64,000 nucleotides of DNA from Tachypleus tridentatus (GCF_004210375.1 NC_134833.1:47300782-47364781), one strand, 5' to 3'; positions 23,769-34,879 are shown, counted from the first letter of the stretch. Made by a program: numbers and translations. The notes: generated by a model from the sequence alone, not told the origin.

Positions 23769-25609
23769 ATGGCTGTTTTTAAAAGAAGAAAAGTGGACTC
23801 TGAGTGTCGTGCTTTCAATTAAGAATGGGGAGAAAAGTACTTCTTGTGGAAACAAAAAACCAGAAAGCTACTTGTGTGATACGCACCGAAAGTGTTGCCG
23901 TTTTGAAAGAGTACAGTCTTCGGCGTCGCTATGAGACAAAACATCTATCAACATATTTGAAATTTTCAGGAAAGTTCCGTTCTGAGAAATTTGAATCCAT
24001 GAAACGTGTTTTTGAATTTCAAAAGAATCTCTTCACGAGAAAGTTTGCTTAAAATGAATCTGTCACTCGTACAAGTTACAAAATAGTGCATAGGATGGCA
24101 GAGCGAGGAAAGCCTTTTACTGACGGAAACTTCATCAAAGAGTGTATGATGGAAGCAGCAAATGAGCTGTGTCTTGAAAAAGCCTTTTTTTTTTTAAAGT
24201 ATTAGCCTTTTAGCAACTTCAGTTGTACGGAGAGCAGAAGAACTTGGAGAGAACATCGCATTACAGATACGCCAAAAAGCTAGAAACTTTCTATGGTATT
24301 TTCTGGCACTGGATGGGTCTACTGATCTCTCGTGTAGTCACAACTTCTCGTGTTCATTCGTGGAGTTAATTTAGACTTTTAAATCACGGAAGAGTTGGTA
24401 TCAGTTTGCAGCATGCACGGAAGAACAACTGGAGAAGACATTTTCATGGAAGTGCATAAAACTTTGCAAGACTATAACCTTCAGTGGAATCAGCTTAGAG
24501 GTGTAACAGTTGATGGAGGAAGAAACATGGCTGGAGTGAAGAAGGGTCTGGTGGGGCTGATCAGGAAACAGTTGGAAGATCTTCAACTCCCAAGCGCTCT
24601 GTTCATACACTGCATCATACATCAGCAAGCACTCTGTGGAAAAGACTTAGATATTTCTTGCGTATTGAAACCAGCCATTTCTGCAGTGAACTTCATTCGG
24701 GGTCGTGCACTTAATCATCGCCAGTTCAAGGTGTTTCTTGAAGAAATTGATTCGGATTTCTGTGACTTGCCTTATCACACGGGGGAGAGGTGGCTCAGCT
24801 GCGGTAAAGTCTTGTCTCGTTTTTATAAGCTGAGAAGAGAAATAGATATATTTCATATCGAGAAATATATCCACTGCCGATCCACTTCTGTCGGATCCAA
24901 CCTGGTTGTAAAAGTTGTCATTTTTGGTTGAAATCACATCCTACATGAATGAATTGAACTTGAAACTTGTTTGTAATCTCTATAGAATCATTAAAGGATT
25001 TCGAAGAAAGCTGTCATTGTTTGAAGCACATTTGGAAGGAGGAAACCTCTCTCACTTTTAGTGTTTCAATGAGTTTCATGCTAGAATCACAGAAGATGTC
25101 AACCTGGAGTTTCAGAAAAAGATTATTGATGATTTAAATAAGCAGTTTTAGAGAGATTTTTGAATCTCGACATAATCGAAAGTGACATTCTCCTTTTTCA
25201 GAATTGTGTCATTGATGACGTGCCAGTGGAACTTCAGCTGGAGGTCGTAGATTTGCAAGGAAATTACTTGTTGAAAGCAAACCATAGAGAGAGGCAACTT
25301 ATTGAATATTACAGCTGCATACCTGAAGATGATTTTTCAAAGCTGAAGCAGTTCGCATCTTGTATGGGATTAGTGTTCGGAACAACTTATGTCTGTGAAC
25401 AAGCATTTTCAAAAATGAAGTATGTGAAGTCGGTACATCGATCAAGGTTGACTGATGAACATTTGAAAACAATTCTAATGATTGGATGCAACAATTCAAA
25501 ACCGAACATTGAAAATATTTTGAAAGCCAAACGCCAATTTCATAAATCTCACTCATTTTTTTGTGGCTTAGTGAAATTCAGATATGTACTCACTATGTTA
25601 ATTAGGTAG
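23769..25609 (+). pseudogene. hAT transposase (GTF2IRD2/ZBED-like branch), frameshifted
   Basis: Start MAVFKRRKVDSECRAF at 23769, then a BED-type zinc-finger region with YETKHLS (around 23930). After it come RGKPFTDGNFIKECM (24097 region), LALDGSTDLS with the first catalytic D, VTVDGGRNMAG (second D), IHCIIHQQALC (CxxH), GERWLSCG, and a C-terminal dimerisation region ending FGTTYVCEQAFSKMK and SRLTDEH (25370-25470). Stops and shifts occur after CRAFN (23820), near 24050, 24190 and 24370, at 24930 and around 25150, so at least five lesions. Uninterrupted pieces are 178 codons (24395-24931) and 149 codons (25160-25609). The reading frame of the last piece runs into the SINE; with the insert set aside it remains open to about 26080. 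The related domesticated vertebrate genes are GTF2IRD2 and its relatives; here it is a dead transposon gene. Confidence 0.92.
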
Positions 25610-25933
25610 TTATCACCATTAGATTCCATCTAGGAACATAGGGCCGCAAGCGCTGGCGGATTCTTCAACAAGTATTTAAGTGACCAGGTTGTTAGCCCAC
25701 TGCACCGAACCGTCCCTAATTTAGCAGTGTAAGACTAGAGGGAAGGCAGCTAGTCATCACCACCCACCGCCAACTCTTGGGCTACTTCTTTACCAACGAA
25801 TAGTGGGATTGACCGCACATTATAACGCCCCCACGGCTGGGGGGGGGCGAGCATGTTTAGCGCGATGCGGGCGCGAACCCGCGACCCTCCGATTACGAGT
25901 CGCACGCCTTATGCGCTACGCCATGCCAGGCCC
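25599..25933 (-). mobile_element. SINE-A copy with a replaced 3' tail, nested in hAT-1
   Basis: Flanked by a perfect 13-bp TSD gtactcactatgt (25586-25598 and 25934-25946). On the minus strand it has the SINE-A tRNA-like head and body (25710-25933), of the subfamily with gagcatgtttagcgcga on plus. After the block GGGACGG the usual GCTAGC...AAACAAAC tail is absent. In its place stands about 110 bp (25599-25709) reading GGTTCGGTGCAGTGGGC ... CGGCCCTATGTTCC ... GGTGATAACTA. The single TSD pair shows that head and new tail were inserted together. Confidence 0.9.
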
Positions 25934-26195
25934 GTACTCACTATGTGCGATGTGACAATTGTTTTTGCTAATGTCACCTTCTTTGATAACCTTTTGGTAA
26001 ATAAAAATGTTGGTTGTATTTCTGTTTGTTTTTTATTATATGTGTGTATTGCATGCTACATGGCTAATGTGGCATCTTAAACTTAGTGTTAAGTCTTTAC
26101 AGAGAGCTTTCGTTCTAGGTTATGAGTATATATTCTCATTCCCCAAGTAATCTGCCCGCCTGTGAAAACGTCGTTTGGTGACCCCTGTTTTATAC

Positions 26196-27155
26196 AACTG
26201 CTAAAAATAATTGTTTTTTGGAAAATAAGATAGCTGGTAAATACGCTCATACACGTGGTGATATGTAAATAAAAATTATGTTTATGAAGACAAATATGAC
26301 TAATTTTAACATTTGCATATTAAAGACAAAACTAAGCTAAACATTGTTATTATCATTTTAGTAGGGAAGTCTTCAATTGTATTGACGTAAAAAAATATAA
26401 AATTAATTGTATTTAAAGATATATTCAAAATATTTGCTTCAGTGTTATGTTTGAAATCAAAATACAGTATTCCAGCTTCTACAATTCTCGAGGTAAGCGG
26501 TCGCAGATTGGCAAATCCGAAGCTTTAGGGCTAACAACACGTTGCATAAAAAACGCACTCTTCACTTTGGGCCATGGACACGCTATAAAAATGACGGACA
26601 AACCCCAATATTTGATCAAACAGAAGCAGTGTAAGTGTTGAAGATGGGTGCTGTGAATAGCTGCCGTACCTCTAATCTGTCAGTTTAACATTAAAGAACC
26701 ATACTGTGTAGCTTTAGAGTGTGTTCTAATACATGAACTCATTGGTTCGTTTCCTTCTAACCCTTAGTGACGAACCATTTTTAATAATTCAAACTACCTT
26801 GTTACGACAATATGAAATACAAAACATTTTTCTCTCTGGGTTTCTTATTCGCAGATCTGTGTAACTGGGAGTCCCTTCTACCGTTACTGGTTCTGTATTT
26901 TTTTAGATTCGGCTATGTCATACACGTGACGTGGGAATCAACTCAAAACTGTAGAAACATAACACTTCTTTTAAAGTTACCCCTAATAAATAGTCTATTA
27001 ATTATTCAGAAAAAAAATCATATTTATATTTAGGCTAGGAAATTAGCTATAAAAATCACATAAATAAACGAATAAATCAAACTCATGAATACAAAATTAT
27101 AACTAATGAGAAACCATAAGTACTTGAGTGACATTTCATCTTGAATGCAAGTATA
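26196..27155. other. Unassigned AT-rich DNA
   Basis: Open frames at 26447-26641 and 26812-27033 have chance length and no family resemblance. Confidence 0.45.
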
Positions 27156-27162
27156 TTGTGTG

Positions 27163-27363
27163 TTGTTTGTTTTTGTTTATTTCTGGAATTTCGCACAAAG
27201 CTACATGAGGGTCATATGCACTACTTGCCTCTAATTTAGCAGTGTAAGACTAGAGGGATGGCAGATAGTCATCACCACCCATCGCTAGCTCTTGGGCTAC
27301 TTTTTACCAACTAATAATTGATCGGACATAATATCGTCCCACTTCTGAAATTGCGAGAATTTT
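27163..27363 (-). repeat. SINE-A, 5'-truncated
   Basis: Tail and body clear (ttcgcacaaagctacatgag, atttagcagtgtaagac). The tRNA-like head is cut off after cttctgaaattgcgag. A short TSD ttgtgtg is seen at 27156 and 27364. Confidence 0.85.
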
Positions 27364-27456
27364 TTGTGTGATAAATTATGTATATAAGTTTTGTGTATTG
27401 CGAAAAAAAATGTAAAAAATTCGGAGAAAGCTAGAATAAAGAAATATCTTCCTTGG

Positions 27457-27568
27457 ATTTAAGCACAAAGCTACACAATAGGCTATCTGTGCTTTGTTAA
27501 ACATGGGTATCGAAACCCGGTTTCTAGCGATGTGAGTCCATGGAAATACCGCTGTGACATTGGAGGGC
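27457..27568 (-). repeat. SINE-B1 copy
   Basis: Best-preserved SINE-B1: taagcacaaagctacacaat, gggctatctgtgctttg, B box (gtatcgaaacccggtt on plus) and the head gtccatggaaataccgctgtg. Confidence 0.75.
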
Positions 27569-27699
27569 AAAGAAAAAACCCAACGCACTCAAAATCTTGG
27601 TGAAAGAAGCTTGTCCATGGTAGAGATATCTACGCTTAGTAATTATGTGCCTATCTAACGACATAAACAAGTATAAAGTAATTTTTATTTCATTTTTTC

Positions 27700-27956
27700 G
27701 TATGTTAGCGTAAAACTACTAAAAGACTAAGTGCCCTAATTTTCAAGTAATAAACTAGACGTAAATCAACTAATTACTAGAATCCACAGCCAACTCTTGG
27801 GATAATGTTTTCTTACTGAATAGTTGAATATGACCTTCACCCTTATAATGCATCGACGGCCAGAGCACGATTTCATTTTTTTTAAAGTAACAAGATACGA
27901 GAATCATAATCACAAATCTATATTCCGGCATACTAATCACTGGACAACGCTGTGCC
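27700..27956 (-). repeat. SINE-A, strongly diverged
   Basis: agccaactcttgggataatg and actgaatagttgaatatgacc followed by cgacggccagagcacg match the SINE-A body in order; both ends are eroded. Confidence 0.55.
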
Positions 27957-29392
27957 AATAAAAGAAAAATGGCCGAGGCGTTTCATTTCTTAGACATATT
28001 GTTCACCGAACGAACAAGGTTTACTTGCGGTGATCATATTTAAGTATTTTCAAATTTAGACATCTCCAAAATTGTATTACATATTTTATTATGTTTTAGT
28101 CATGGCATCTTCTGTCTTTACGTTTTGTTCATTAAAGCTTGAACTTCCTTTATCTTTTTATTTCTAAAGTTTATGAGTTTCACTTATGCAATAATTATTT
28201 CAACATATGAAGGATAACGAATTATTTCTATCAACAAAATGACTATTTGAATTTCACCGATTATTAGTTACTACCACATAAATTGTATTAAAACGATCAT
28301 ATAAATATTACTTGCAAGTATATTATTTCTTATTACTAGTTTACTTAGCAAAACTAACAAAATCGTTTAATTATTATGCGGTAACACCCGCAAATACGAA
28401 AACGTTACAAGAAACGTACGTTTAGATAATACTAAATCTAAAAATGAGGTCATATTGTGTGCCTTTACACATTTACCTCACATTTTCAATGCTTTCAATA
28501 TCAAAACGAAAAGTAACATAAATCATTTTGTTACATTATCTGCTGGGAACTTACGCTCGTTTCTCATTCGAAATGTTTCAGCTGACATTTTATAGCCTGT
28601 GTTCGTTTAGTGTATTCCGGAATTCATCATTTACGACTCGATGATCTCTTACTGAGGGTTTTGTTTAATCACGGATCACTTCCGGAACAACGTATGCTAC
28701 CCAAAATTGTTTCTTTACAAAGAAGGAACAATTACTACACTTCACTTCTCCTTTGAACACCTTGTTTTTGCCGGAGAGGACAAGGACTAGGTATACATGT
28801 AGAATGTGTTGTGAATGAAGTACATGTATATATATATATATATATATTCCATTTATTTTTCGATTTTCATGTTCACTTTTTTAGTTTTTGTTTTTTATGT
28901 ACCGCAGCAGACTTGTTCTTAAATAAAATTTAAGCATTTATGCTTTGTTATCTTAAGTGTTATATTAGTTTTAGTTGATAAATTAATTACATTTTAAGCG
29001 ACACATCTGAAACGATCTTGTCATGCATCTAAATAGTACAGTTAAGCACGAGTTCGTTCATTATGAAAACTTACATGTAAGGTACAATGAAGTATTATTT
29101 TAGAGAACTTGAAAACGTTATGTATAATGTATGTATAATAATGATAGTTTATATAAGTGTGAATGTATTTTGAAACGTATAATGAGATTAGATATTTCGA
29201 AAAATGTAGGAAAATCACTTAAAATATTTTCTAAATTTGCTTTTAAACTGAATGTACACTTTAACCATGATTTTATTGATGTAACGTTTTTCTAATATTC
29301 TAAAAGTAGCCTTTAATATTTTAAATTATTTCAACTCATTAATATATGCTATTAAATGTACTTAATATATGTCGCTTTTGAAAGTACATTTA
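27957..29392. other. Unassigned AT-rich DNA with a (TA)n run
   Basis: Contains a TA microsatellite at about 28826-28847. No gene or dispersed repeat recognised. Confidence 0.5.
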
Positions 29393-29403
29393 TGACTTGA
29401 TTT

Positions 29404-29670
29404 TGTTTGTTTGTCTTTTGAATTTCGCCCAAAGCTAAATGAAAGTTAGTCGTCCCTCATTTAACAGAGTAAGACCAGAGGGAAGGCAGCTAATCATCAC
29501 CATCCGCTGCCAACTCTAGGGCTACTCTTTTACCAACGAATAGTGAAATTGATCATAACATTATAACACCTTACATCTGAAAATACAAGTATGGTTGACG
29601 TGACTGGGATTCAAACCTGCGAGCCTCAGATTGCAAATACAATTCCCTAAAAACCTGGCCATGCCACGCC
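29404..29670 (-). repeat. SINE-A, full-length, diverged, small internal deletion
   Basis: Tail to head present (ctggccatgccacgcc on plus); about 20 bp is missing after aagctaaatgaaagt. Possible short TSD tgacttg at 29393 and 29674. Confidence 0.85.
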
Positions 29671-29854
29671 TTCTGACTTGGACCACGTGTATTTAAAGAG
29701 ATGAAAGTATAAACCATGATTATGACTTCTTCTTTTAATATCCCTCTAAGTAACCTGGAAATATTTAACTGCTCAGATTTGCTCCGATAGGTTACTTCAA
29801 ATCAAGCCATAGAAATAATAGTCCGTGATGACAAGAAAACCCACTTGTAGAGAA

Positions 29855-30449
29855 AATTATATATTTAAAAACGGCTGATATGGATAGAGAAAGCAGTATG
29901 TAGGGGAGCGAACAACGTTTCGACCTTTTGCGGTCATCGTCAGGTTTACAAAGAAAGAAAGGGTTACTGACCGATAGCTGATCACATGTTTGAAGGCGGT
30001 TGTGTAATTGAATGTAGGAATGTAGAGGGCGTGCTTAGATATTTGATTATATTTATTAATATAGGTATAAAGATGTTCCTTTGTATTAGTTTATTTTGGC
30101 ATGAGTTGTTGTGTAAGTAAGGCTTCTTTAATTTTGCTTTTGTTTATGTTTGTTTCTTTATTTAGTATTTTGGTGTTTTCTGTGTTTATGTTGTGTTTAT
30201 TTGGTTTGCAGTGTTCGAAAACGTGTGAAGGTGATTTTTGTGTTCTTTAAATCTGGTTTCCATTTTCTACTTGTTTCTCAATATAGAAGTCGTGGCAGTT
30301 ATCACATTGTATTTTATAAATAATGTTGGTGTTGTGTTTGTCAGTGAAGTTTTTACATAGTATAGACCTTAGTTTTTTTGTCTGGTTTTTGAATACATTT
30401 GGTATTAACTGGATATGTCATATTTTGTTACTAGTTTTTGCCAAATGCG
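29855..30449 (-). repeat. PLE-1 left inverted arm (minus-strand copy of the EN and 3' region)
   Basis: Antisense copy of the PLE-1 3' part, running on the minus strand from cgcatttggcaaaaactag through the endonuclease to ttaaatatata at the outer end. It lacks the SINE found in the right arm: aggcttctttaattttgctt at about 30121 is the empty site. Confidence 0.88.
29905..29950 (-). ncRNA. Hammerhead-ribozyme-like motif in the PLE-1 left arm
   Basis: On the minus strand the order is AAC, CTGACGA, T, GACC-GCAAAA-GGTC hairpin, GAAAC, GTTGTT. CTGANGA and GAAA are the invariant hammerhead core. GACC/GGTC would be stem II, AAC with GTT a short stem I, and AC/GT a minimal stem III. Hammerhead motifs are known in Penelope-like elements (Cervera and De la Peña). 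One base lies between CTGACGA and the hairpin, which is not canonical, so catalytic activity is uncertain. Confidence 0.55.
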
Positions 30450-31618
30450 ATTGCGGAATTCACATCTGCAGAACACACACTTAATTTTTTCAATCACATT
30501 AACTCTATACATCCCAACATTAACTTCACATGTGAACAGGAAAAAAGCAATCAAATATCATTTCTTAACCTCAAAATTACAAGAACCGATACACAATTTA
30601 AAACAGAAATTCACCGAAAAATCACCCATACTGGACTATACATTCCTTGGGACTCAGCACATGAAACAAAACAAAAACTCAACATACTAAGAAGCCAAAT
30701 AAACACTGCCATAAAACTATGCTCACCAGATAAAATTAACGACGAATTAGATAAAATAAAAAAATACTTCATCAACACCAAAAAGTTTCCTCCACAAACC
30801 GTAGAAAACGTCATCCACACACACCTAGACAAAAAGCAAAATCAACGAACAAAAGTAAATATACTCCACGAATTAAAAAATCAAGAAACCATATACTGCT
30901 GCATACCATATGTTCCCAACATCAGCAGAAAAATAACCAACATTTAGCAAAAACTAGTAATATGGCATTCCAGTTAATACCAAATTTATTCAAAAACCAG
31001 GCACAAAACTAAGGTCTATGTTATGTAAAAACTACACTGACAAACACCACACCAACATTATTTATAAAATACGATGTGATAACTGCCACGACTTCTATAT
31101 TGGAGAAACAAGTAGAAAAATGGAAACCAGATTCAAAGAACACAAAAAGTCACCTTCACACGTTTTCGAACACTGCAAGTCAAATAAACACAACATAACC
31201 ACAGAAAACACCAAAATACTAAATAAAAAACAATCATAAACAAATGCAAAATTAAAGTTTGTTTGTTTGTTTGTTTTTGGAATTTCGCACAAAGCTACTC
31301 GAGGGCTATCTGTGCTAGCCGTCCCTAATTTAGCAGTGTAAGACTAGAGGGAAGGCAGCTAGTCATCACCACCCACCGCCAACTCTTGGGCTACTCTTTT
31401 ACCAACGAAAAGTGGGATTGACCGTAACATTATACACCCCCACGGCTGGGAGGGCGAGCATGTTTAGCGCGACGTGGGCGCGAACCCGCGACCCTCGGAT
31501 TACGAGTCGCGCGCCTTACGCGCTTGCAAAATTAAAGAAGCCTTACTTATTGAACAACTCAAGCCCAAAATAAACCAATACAAAGGAACATCTTTATACC
31601 TATATTAATAAATATAAT
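30438..31618 (+). pseudogene. PLE-1 protein remnant: C-terminal reverse transcriptase plus GIY-YIG endonuclease
   Basis: 30438-30947 encodes 169 codons matching the end of PLE reverse transcriptase (FFNHINSIHPNINFTCE, ISFLNLKITRT, GLYIPWDSAHETKQKLNIL, KKYFINTKKFPP). Stops separate it from 31018-31239, which encodes the endonuclease: YKIRCDNCHDFYIGETSRK with the zinc-binding-like CxxC and the GIY-YIG-type FYIGE, then METRFKEHKK, with R and H at expected positions. The C-terminus (EALLIEQLKPKINQYKGTS, stop TAA 31616-31618) lies beyond a SINE insertion. The N-terminal two thirds of the reverse transcriptase, including the catalytic aspartates, is absent. Inactive. Confidence 0.88.
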
Positions 31619-31806
31619 CAAATATCTAAGCACACCCTCTACATTCCTACACTCAATTACACAACCGCCTTCAAACATGTGGTCAGCTATTGGTCAGTTA
31701 CCTCTTTCTTTCTTTGTAAACTTGGCGATAACCGAAGAAGGTCGAAACATTGTTCTCTCCTCTATTAGTGCCTTCTCTATCCATTACAGCCGTTTTTAAA
31801 TATATA
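30940..31806 (+). repeat. PLE-1 right arm
   Basis: Plus-strand copy of the EN and 3' region, inverted partner of 29855-30449. The equivalent of the hammerhead-like motif (about 31722-31752) is degraded: TTGGCGA, T, AACC-GAAGAA-GGTC, GAAAC. Confidence 0.88.
31258..31524 (-). repeat. SINE-A nested in the PLE-1 right arm
   Basis: Perfect 13-bp TSD tgcaaaattaaag (31245-31257 and 31525-31537). The tRNA-like head is truncated by roughly 15-20 bases after cttacgcgct. Its diagnostic bases (gagcatgtttagcgcgacg, gggcgcgaacccgcgac) match the SINE in hAT-1, but the tail is the normal GTTTGTTT type. Confidence 0.95.
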
Positions 31807-32253
31807 AAGCCATAGAAATGTTTAACAAGTCTATTTTCCATGTGTATATTAAAATTCCTTGTGTATCATACTAGGTACGAGATTTAAACACAGTGGTAAA
31901 TATCTTAAGCTACCATAAACTTTGTATTAGAGAAGGAAGTGTTCACAAGCTAGAGTGATGTAATAGAGTAAGTTTTTTTGTTTACTTGAAATATTAGTCA
32001 GCCCAGTGATTGTAAAAAATGTATGATTTATGCACCAACTGGAAGTCTTATAAGTTTATTCATTGTATAAGCTTGAAAGCACTGATTAGCCATGTTTTTC
32101 AAGTATAGATATGTAAACATTCTTAATATGAAACACCACACATTTCTATACTGCACATTACATAAAAGTTAGAACTGTTACTAAACTAGGTAATTCTCGG
32201 AAATATATTCTCGGTAATTAACTTACTTGATAAATTGCTAAGCGATATATCAA
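31807..32253. other. Unassigned AT-rich DNA
   Basis: Nothing recognised. Confidence 0.5.
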
Positions 32254-32265
32254 AGTTGATTACGT

Positions 32266-32544
32266 TTGTTTGTTTTGTATTTTGAATTTCGCACAAAGTT
32301 ACTAGAGGGCTATCTGTGCTAGCCGTCCCTAATTTCGCAGTGTAAGGGAAGGGAAGGCAGCTAGTCATCACCACCAAACGCCAACTCTTGGGCTACTCTT
32401 TTACCAACGAATAATGGGATTGAACGTAACATTATAACGCCCCCACGGCTGGGAGGGCGAGCATGTTTAGCGTGACGGGGATGCTAACCTGCGACCCTCA
32501 GATTACGAGTCGCACGCCTTAACACGCTTGGCCATGCCGGGCCC
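32266..32544 (-). repeat. SINE-A, full-length, perfect TSD
   Basis: Perfect 12-bp TSD agttgattacgt (32254-32265 and 32545-32556). Near-consensus, head ccatgccgggccc on plus. One of the youngest-looking copies. Confidence 0.96.
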
Positions 32545-32556
32545 AGTTGATTACGT

Positions 32557-34879
32557 ATAGCTCATATAACTGTGAAATAGTAATGTTCGCATTTAGTGAT
32601 CATGATTCGAAATAACAAATTAAATATTTCCTAGTAAACTGTATATTATCTAGTTTCAAATTTTACGAAATTTATAATAGTTTTTTTAAGGATTAATAGC
32701 TCATTTAATAACAAAAATAAATTAAAAAAAATTACTTTATTTGAATTATTTTTCTATTTCGAGGTGAAATAAAATGATATTTGTGAATAAAACTTCAACC
32801 CTAAGGCACATTGTAAACACAATATTATTTATTAAATATATAAAAATAGACAAAAACTGTTAATGATTTTTAATCTGTATTTTACTTGATATATGTTCGT
32901 CTGGCAATACAAGCTCAAGTAAATGGAGACAAGATTTCTACTTTGACAGTTATATAGACTGCTGTGTTAATTTTAGAGGATCAACAGCTTAACGAAAACA
33001 TTTTTTATTTCCATTGTATATTTTTTACTGTCTGTGGTCAAAGAAAAAACTTATAGAAGGTTAATCCAGTCAGAAACAATTTTAAATGAAAATAAACAAG
33101 TAATACAGGTTGACTTCTACACAAACATTGCTGATAAAACCGACTGCAAATTATTCTGATTAATTCAGAATACAACACTTTTCACTGCACTATTTATTAT
33201 ATTGCAAATCACAATTTTAGCTACTGAATAATCTCCAGTATTATTATGCTTTTCACCTCATTTCTCAATTAATGACATCCAGTCTATCTCTAAGTCAATT
33301 TGGTGTTCCCTCATTTTCCATTTCTGTCTGTTTGCGTATCTGCAACGTCACTAAAGATCTTGACTATTATTGTACAAAAGAGCTGTACGTTTACCTCTAA
33401 AGTTATATGCTTATTCCTTTTGCAAATCACGATTAACCAGTTCATCGCTGCAACCGACTAACATAGAAATAGCTGTATAGATGGCGCTGAACATCAAAAT
33501 CAATGGTTTGGATTTCATTATCCAATGCCCAGCTCGCAGATAATTTCACACGCAGCAGTACAGCACTTTCTTTTGCAAAGCATAGTGCGTAGTATGTGGT
33601 TCCACTTACAAAGAAAAGTTAAAACATAGCACAACGCAGCATGTCCTTCTTGCTATCAAAATAAGTTTGGCATTTGAAATTTCGAATTCAAGTATGACGT
33701 ATATGTACAATGCATAAAATATTTATTAATATTTATTTTCGACTTTCGTTCAATTGGTAAAGGTACCAACGTTTTTCTACAAGTAATATAAGAGGAAAAA
33801 CAATAACAACAATATATGCACTAACCTTATATAATTGTTTGTAAATACATCTAGGACATGTCTGTTAAAAAGAACTTCTATAAAAGCAAACTTGCTGTGT
33901 ATGAATTCTGCCTGGTTTATTTAATGAAGGCTATCCTTTTCCATCAAGTTCGAAGTGCAGCAGTAGGTAAGCTTCTTCCAGATTTTGCAAATTTGTATTT
34001 GTTCTTCTCGTTTAGTTGGTTATTTGCATTACTGTTACGAATACGCTATTTTGGGTTTTACAAATTGCATATCATTACAATGGGATTTAGTGAAGGATTG
34101 AGTTCTAATTTACTTTATATGAGACCACTGATGTGCATTCGTATTATTGTGCAAATTCTTTCCTCATTTCTAAATAAGATATATTTCCTTTAAGATCGAT
34201 TCATGCTAATGTGTTCCACAATTAAAGTATAATAATATATATATTAACTTGCAATTTTAATTATAGGCGACAAGCTAAAATATGTTGTTCGTTATGTCTT
34301 TGATCTGAGAAAGAACAGTGTCTTCCGTGAAACAACGTAAGGTTAAACAGGTCACTTGTTAGGTCACTTTTCATAAAGTCTAGTATTAAACCCTGAAAAT
34401 GTGTTTTTAAGAAAAACAACAATGCTTTAAGTATTTTACTATAACAAAATCGAATTTAATACAGGCTATCCGAAAGGTTTTCTTTAGTTACGAATTAGCA
34501 CTTGGGAGATATTACTAATGTAAATATTATGTTGAAATTTGTTTTAGAGTTTCATATCTTCCACATATTACGTTATAGTAGCTGTTTCTCTCATTTGAGC
34601 TTTTCGCAAAATTCCTTTGAAAGACGCGGAGTAAAAGCAGGGCAATATTCTACAAAAAATATGCGTACATTCGTTTTGTGAGTATTATGTGTATAATCTT
34701 TAAACTTTTCCTCCAAAAAGGAGACCTCTTTTAACACTAGGGAATCCCTAAATTAATACTTTATGTTTTGAGTATGTGAAACAATGTATGGATTAAAATT
34801 TATATGTCTAATAAAAAAGTAAATAGGAATTTTCTAGAGTTTAACTTTTGCAAATTTCAGTTTCAAGTAGCACGTTATT
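32557..34879. other. Unassigned AT-rich DNA with one 111-codon open frame
   Basis: The open frame at 33858-34193 (plus, starting MSVKKNFYKSKL) has hydrophobic stretches but no domain I recognise, and its base composition does not differ from the surroundings. Most likely chance; a transmembrane-type exon cannot be excluded. Confidence 0.35.

Larger units (their letters stand above)
23220..26187 (+). mobile_element. hAT transposon (hAT-1) with TIRs and 8-bp TSD, SINE nested inside
   Basis: Left end TAGGGGTCACCAAA (23220) and right end TTTGGTGACCCCTG (to 26187) are inverted copies with one mismatch. The flanks are ttctatac (23212-23219) and ttttatac (26188-26195), an 8-bp TSD with one mismatch, as expected for hAT elements. 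It contains one transposase gene remnant in plus orientation and a 335-bp SINE insertion at 25599-25933. Without the insert and one TSD copy the element is about 2.6 kb. Confidence 0.93.
29855..31806 (+). mobile_element. Penelope-like element PLE-1 in palindromic arrangement
   Basis: The left arm (29855-30449) is the reverse complement of the right arm (30940-31806, which also holds a 267-bp SINE). Shared blocks include caaccgccttcaaacatgt, aaggaacatctttatacc, ccgacttctatattg-like EN sequence and ttaataccaaat. The centre (about 490 bp) carries a fragment of PLE reverse transcriptase in plus orientation, followed by the GIY-YIG endonuclease in the right arm. So the two 3' ends point outward. 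Inverted partial copies at the 5' side are known for Penelope-type elements; the copy is clearly dead. Confidence 0.88.

Noticed and set aside
30611..30832. 73-codon minus-strand open frame in PLE-1
   Set aside because: Shadow of the plus-strand reverse transcriptase fragment.
33858..34193. 111-codon open frame as a possible membrane-protein gene
   Set aside because: No domain, no codon or composition signal, no neighbouring exon-like sequence; kept only as a note in the regional entry.
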